NCBI GenBank assembly: GCA_964528845.1
Contig: CAZGVE010000001.1
Location: forward strand, 130,302-194,301
Length of the DNA stretch: 64,000 nt
Direction of reading: 5' to 3'
DNA from: FEN-1191 sp964528845
Lineage (GTDB): Bacteria > Pseudomonadota > Gammaproteobacteria > Steroidobacterales > Steroidobacteraceae
Part shown: positions 60,643 through 64,000 of the stretch, one piece after another
Layout: the number at the start of each line of letters is the position of its first letter
Numbering within the stretch: the first letter of the stretch is position 1
The notes under the pieces: generated by a model
The model's database searches: none
What the model saw: the letters and a program-made list of their open reading frames with translations, nothing else
Told to the model about the DNA's origin: nothing
Position numbers and translations under genes: made by a program

Positions 60643-60669
60643 TACAGCCGAGCGCGTGGCCGGCGGGTG

Positions 60670-62085
60670 CTACTCGCGCTCGTCGATATCGTCGAGCCCA
60701 AGCTCCTTCAACTTACGCGTGAGCGTGTTGCGGCCCCAGCCGAGCAGCTTCGCGGCCTCCTGGCGGTGACCCTGCGTGTGACGCAGGGCCACGCGGATCA
60801 GGGAGCGCTCGAATGCCGGCACTGCATCCTCGAGCAGCGGCCGCGCCGCAGCCAGCGCCTGCCGGTTCGCCCACTGGGTCAGCGCTGCGGTCCAGTCCTG
60901 TTCCGGCGCTGCACCGCTCGCGTCACCGGCGAATTCCGACGGCAGGTCCTCGGCACGAATTTCGTTCCCTGGCGCCAGTACCGTGAGGCGGCGACACAGA
61001 TTCACCAGCTCCCGGACGTTTCCCGGCCAGGAATACAAGCTGAGACGCTCGCGCGCGTCCTCGGTCAGCGACTTGGGATCGACGCCCAGCTCCTGCGCAG
61101 CCACGTGCATGTAGTGGGTGAGCAGGTCCGGCACGTCCTCATGTCGTGCGCGCAGCGGCGGCAGCTCGATGCGGATCACGTTCAGGCGGTGAAACAGGTC
61201 CTCGCGGAACAGGCCATTGCGTACGCGTTCCTCGAGATTCTGGTGCGTGGCGGCGATGACGCGCACGTCGACGCGGATCGGAGTCTGACCTCCGACGCGG
61301 TAGAACTCGCCCTCCGCCAGCACGCGCAGCAGGCGCGTCTGCAGCGAGGTGGACATGTCACCGATCTCGTCGAGGAACAGCGAGCCGCCGTCCGCCTGCT
61401 CGAAGCGGCCCCGGCGCAGGCTGTCGGCCCCGGTGAACGCCCCTTTCTCGTGGCCGAACAGCTCGGACTCGAGCAGCTCGGCAGGAATCGCCGAGGTGTT
61501 GAGAGCGATGAACGGCTTGTTCGCGCGCGGACTGTGCTCGTGCAGGGCACGCGCCGCAAGTTCCTTGCCCGTACCGGACTCGCCGGTGATCAGCACGTTC
61601 ACGCTCGAACGCGAGAGTCGGCCGATCGCGCGGAACACCTGTTGCATCGCCGGCGCGCGCCCGAGCAGCTCGGGAATCTTGGGCATCGCAACCGCGCTAT
61701 CGGTGCGTCCGATCCCGGCGGCGGCGGCACGCTTGACCAGGTCGACCGCCTGATCGATGTCGAATGGCTTGGCGAGATATTCGAAGGCACCGCTCTCGTA
61801 CGCGGACACCGCACTGCCCAGATCCGAATAGGCGGTCATCACGATGACCGGCAGATCCGGATGCGCGTCGTGCACGCGCCGCAACAGGTCGAGCCCCGAC
61901 TGCCCGGACATGCGGATGTCGGTGATCAGCACGTCCGGAGTGTCGTTGCGCAATGCCGCCAGCGCGGGCTCGGCCGCATCGAAGGCCTTGGGCAGCATGC
62001 CTCCATTCTTCAGCGCGCGTTCCAGCACCCACCGAATCGAGGTGTCGTCATCCACGAGCCAGACACGCAGCGGTTGAGCAGTCAT
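60670..62085 (-). CDS. ntrC: Nitrogen regulation response regulator NtrC
   Basis: 471 residues from MTAQPLRVWLVDDDTSIRWVLERAL. The receiver has the phosphorylated Asp in VLITDIRMSGQSGLDLL and Lys in YLAKPFDIDQ. The sigma-54 AAA domain has GESGTGKELAARALHEHS, GAFTGADS, LFLDEIGDMS and the GNVRELVN signature. A Fis-type helix-turn-helix ends the protein (GHRQEAAKLLGWGRNTLTRKLKELGL). It activates nitrogen-scavenging genes, such as glnA, from sigma-54 promoters. Its ATG overlaps the ntrB stop. Confidence 0.97.
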   Translation of the reverse strand: MTAQPLRVWLVDDDTSIRWVLERALKNGGMLPKAFDAAEPALAALRNDTPDVLITDIRMSGQSGLDLLRRVHDAHPDLPVIVMTAYSDLGSAVSAYESGAFEYLAKPFDIDQAVDLVKRAAAAGIGRTDSAVAMPKIPELLGRAPAMQQVFRAIGRLSRSSVNVLITGESGTGKELAARALHEHSPRANKPFIALNTSAIPAELLESELFGHEKGAFTGADSLRRGRFEQADGGSLFLDEIGDMSTSLQTRLLRVLAEGEFYRVGGQTPIRVDVRVIAATHQNLEERVRNGLFREDLFHRLNVIRIELPPLRARHEDVPDLLTHYMHVAAQELGVDPKSLTEDARERLSLYSWPGNVRELVNLCRRLTVLAPGNEIRAEDLPSEFAGDASGAAPEQDWTAALTQWANRQALAAARPLLEDAVPAFERSLIRVALRHTQGHRQEAAKLLGWGRNTLTRKLKELGLDDIDERE

Positions 62086-63182
62086 TCGGCACCTTCCAGC
62101 GGGAGCAGCAGAGAAAAGACGGTATGACCGGGACGGCTCTCGAACTCGACGATGCCGCGGTGGCGCGCCACCAGGTCCTGCGCAACAGCGAGTCCCAGCC
62201 CTGAGCCAGTCGGCCGGCTCGTCACCAGCGGATAGAACACACTGCGCTGCAGCTCGGGAGGAACTCCGTGGCCATTGTCCTCGACCTGGATGTTCGCGAG
62301 CAGGCGGTGGCGCACGGTGCCGATGCTGAAATTCGTGAGGACCCGCGTGCGCAGCACGACGCGGCCACCGGGCACAGCGACGGCCTGCAGCGCATTGCGC
62401 GCGACGTTGAGCAGCGCCTGGATGATCTCGTTGCGATCGAATTGCGCATTGGGCAGGCTGGGGTCGTAGTCGCGCTCGATGCTGATGCCAGGACCCGCCT
62501 CGCTGCGCACCAGGTGAAACACGTGTTCGCACAGCTCGTGGATGTTTACCAGCGTCTTCTGCGGCGGTCGCGAAGGGCCAAGCATGCTGTCCACGAGCGA
62601 GCGCAGCCGGTCCGCTTCGTTGATGATGACTGTGGTGTATTCCTTCAGTGCGCCGTCGAGCTCGCGATCGAGCAGCTGCGCGGCGCCTCGCAGGCCACCG
62701 AGTGGATTCTTGATCTCGTGGCCGAGCTGCCGGATCATCAATCGGCTGCCATCGAGGCGTGAGAGCATTTCGCTCTCGCGCGCGATGCGCTGGCGTGTGC
62801 GGGCGTCGGCGATCTCGAGCAGCAGGTGCGTGCCGGTGAGCTGACCTTCCAGCGGCGTGACCGTGACATCGACGATGACCGGCTCACGGATGCCAGGCTT
62901 GCCCAGTGGCATCAATGGTATCTCGTGCCCCGAGTAGGTCTCGACGCGATCGAGCGAGCGCAGCAGCAGCCGGCGCAGCGCCTCCGGGTCGGCAAACAGC
63001 TCCGTGATCGGCCGGCCCCGGGCCTGGTTCAACCCATGCGCGAGCAGATCCTGCGCGCCGACATTCGCATAGATCATGCAGAGCTGCGAATCGAGGATCA
63101 CGACGCCGGTGCTGAGCACGTCGAGCAGGCTCGCGGGGTCGAAATGCGACAGCGGCGAGGGCGAGTACTGCTCAATCGCCAT
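62082..63182 (-). CDS. ntrB: Nitrogen regulation sensor histidine kinase NtrB
   Basis: 366 residues. A PAS domain (LLDVLSTGVVILDSQLCMIYANVGAQDLLAHGLNQARGR) is followed by the H-box LGHEIKNPLGGLRGAAQLLDREL with the phosphorylated His, the N-box NEIIQALLNVARNALQAV, the G1 VEDNGHGVPPEL and G2 RPTGSGLGLAVAQDLVARH. There is no membrane segment, as expected for GlnL/NtrB, which answers PII. It controls NtrC next to it. Confidence 0.97.
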   Translation of the reverse strand: MAIEQYSPSPLSHFDPASLLDVLSTGVVILDSQLCMIYANVGAQDLLAHGLNQARGRPITELFADPEALRRLLLRSLDRVETYSGHEIPLMPLGKPGIREPVIVDVTVTPLEGQLTGTHLLLEIADARTRQRIARESEMLSRLDGSRLMIRQLGHEIKNPLGGLRGAAQLLDRELDGALKEYTTVIINEADRLRSLVDSMLGPSRPPQKTLVNIHELCEHVFHLVRSEAGPGISIERDYDPSLPNAQFDRNEIIQALLNVARNALQAVAVPGGRVVLRTRVLTNFSIGTVRHRLLANIQVEDNGHGVPPELQRSVFYPLVTSRPTGSGLGLAVAQDLVARHRGIVEFESRPGHTVFSLLLPLEGAE

Positions 63183-63215
63183 CGCGGGCCTCCACGATGG
63201 CGTGCAGTGCGTGCG

Positions 63216-63800
63216 TCAGTGGCCCTTGCCTGGAGCGTGCGGCGCGAGCACGGACGGTCGCTGCACGTAGAAAGTCAGGCCGCTCGAGCTGCAGACCATC
63301 TTTCCAGTCGAGTCCCGCACCACAGCGCTGAGCACGTGCGCGCCGCGGTCCGGCTGTGGAGCTTCGAGGCTGGTCGCGGTCGGCGAGTTCGATTGCAGCG
63401 GCTGACCGTCGAGCAGCACCTGCAGCCGGTCGCCCTCGCGCAACGGCGGATCGAGAGTCACCGCGACATGCACGGAATCGGGCGCGAACAGCGAGGTCTC
63501 GGCCAGCGGCTGAGTGATCGCGCAGGACTGGTAGGTTTCCTCGGTCTCCGGCGGCGACCCACTGGCAGCCGGAGGTGTGGAGAGTGGCGGGGGCGTGGCC
63601 TGCGCTGGTGGCGCGCTGTAGGTCTGCGCCGGCGAGAGCGTGACCTGCTGGGCCCCGGGCTGGGGTGTGTCCGAATAGTGCACGACGCCCTGCGCGTCGA
63701 CCCACCGATAGGTCTTGGCCGCGCTGGCCGAGTCGATCCCGGCCAGCAGCCCGAACAGGGCTGCCGACAGAATCAGGCACTGGCGCGGAAGGCCTCTCAT
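63216..63800 (-). CDS. Exported DUF4124-domain protein
   Basis: 194 residues from MRGLPRQCLILSAALFGLLAGIDSASA, a signal peptide. The DUF4124 motif is KTYRWVDAQGVVHYSDTPQPGAQQV. A Pro/Ala linker leads to a beta-rich half (LDPPLREGDRLQVLLDGQPLQ, HVLSAVVRDSTGKMVCSSSGLTFYVQRPS). Such genes stand between glnA and ntrB in many gammaproteobacteria; the function is unknown. The start is ATG 63800; the frame extends to 63866 but the terminator overlaps that part. Confidence 0.88.
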   Translation of the reverse strand: MRGLPRQCLILSAALFGLLAGIDSASAAKTYRWVDAQGVVHYSDTPQPGAQQVTLSPAQTYSAPPAQATPPPLSTPPAASGSPPETEETYQSCAITQPLAETSLFAPDSVHVAVTLDPPLREGDRLQVLLDGQPLQSNSPTATSLEAPQPDRGAHVLSAVVRDSTGKMVCSSSGLTFYVQRPSVLAPHAPGKGH

Positions 63801-63836
63801 GGTGGTCAAGCATAGCGCGGCTCCGAGGCGGGGCAC

Positions 63837-63873
63837 AAAAGCGGACGGCGGTGCCAGCTGCACCACCGCCCGC
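63837..63873 (-). terminator. Intrinsic terminator of glnA
   Basis: Read on the reverse strand, arms GCGGGCGGTGGTG and CACCGCCGTCCGC can form a 13-bp stem (two G-U pairs) around a 7-base loop, followed by TTTT. It lies about 70 bases after the glnA stop and before the DUF4124 start, so it separates glnA from the ntrBC side. Confidence 0.8.
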
Positions 63874-63941
63874 TCCCGCGCGGCTGCTGTCCAGGCGTGC
63901 TCCGACCGTACATCCGACGGGCGCCACGCCTCATGCCGATC

Positions 63942-64000
63942 TCAGCAGCTGTAGTACATATCGAACTCGACCGGATGCGTGGTCATGCGCAGGCGCGTGA
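63942..64000 (-). CDS. glnA: Glutamine synthetase, last codons
   Basis: Reading the reverse strand into the window gives TRLRMTTHPVEFDMYYSC and a stop at 63944-63942. HPVEFDMYYS is the conserved C-terminus of type I glutamine synthetase. The remainder lies outside the window. Position next to the ntrBC genes agrees with the usual glnA-ntrB-ntrC order. Confidence 0.93.
   Translation of the reverse strand, partial: TRLRMTTHPVEFDMYYSC

Overview
The window is a GC-rich chromosomal segment of a gammaproteobacterium. Evidence for this is the gene order rimO / glmS-glmU-atpCDGAHFEBI-parB-parA-rsmG, the yibN-grxC-secB-gpsA-trmL block, a glnA-(DUF4124)-ntrB-ntrC nitrogen block, full-length FadE, gspA-gspB and tatABC. 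No genus can be fixed by eye; a Nevskiales/Steroidobacter-like or related free-living lineage is only a guess. Almost all sequence is coding, with many 1-4 base stop/start overlaps (ATGA, GTGA, TGATG). I saw no tRNA, rRNA, CRISPR array, insertion sequence or prophage, and no gene-free stretch longer than 300 bases. The sequence is a scaffold: two runs of exactly 100 N (26307-26406 and 44750-44849) each sit between identical 55-base contig ends. Collapsing them restores intact glmU and tatB.

Layout. 1-4349: the end of glutathione reductase, then a reverse-strand operon dps - MlaE-like permease - MlaF-like ATPase - MCE protein - auxiliary lipoprotein. 4498-6965: a GntR(YtrA-type)-ABC exporter operon behind a perfect palindromic operator. 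7052-13321: malate dehydrogenase, fadE, a DUF4399 protein and the gspA-gspB pair. 13352-17792: a ferredoxin, a GNAT acetyltransferase and then a three-gene signalling cluster (receiver-like membrane protein; pseudo-receiver fused to a Ser/Thr kinase; CheA-like ATPase lacking an HPt domain). 17842-22507: a glycosyltransferase and a four-gene overlapping operon of methyltransferase, unknown Cys/His protein, CobW GTPase and WD40 protein. 22627-36553: rimO, glmS, glmU, the F1Fo ATP synthase operon and parAB. 36606-43502: an NdvB-like beta-glucan synthase inserted between parA and rsmG, a YhdH-type reductase, a probably inactive S9-family protein and a diheme cytochrome c. 43598-49351: dtd, tatABC and two unrelated peptide transporters (POT and OPT) facing each other. 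49379-55432: a SRPBCC protein, a DedA protein, an S41 protease, an EAL-domain protein and EnvC. 55537-60642: yibN, grxC, secB, gpsA, trmL, a class 1B dihydroorotate dehydrogenase and an ICMT-like membrane methyltransferase. 60670-64000: ntrC, ntrB, a DUF4124 protein, a good intrinsic terminator and the last codons of glnA.

Most of the window is housekeeping: energy conservation, cell-wall precursor synthesis, chromosome segregation, protein export and nitrogen control. The least ordinary parts are the receiver/Ser-Thr kinase/CheA-like cluster, the CobW-WD40 operon, the glucan synthase at the parA locus, the degenerate S9 protein, the class 1B PyrD without PyrK, and a 14/16 match to the ParB binding site parS over the start of trmL.
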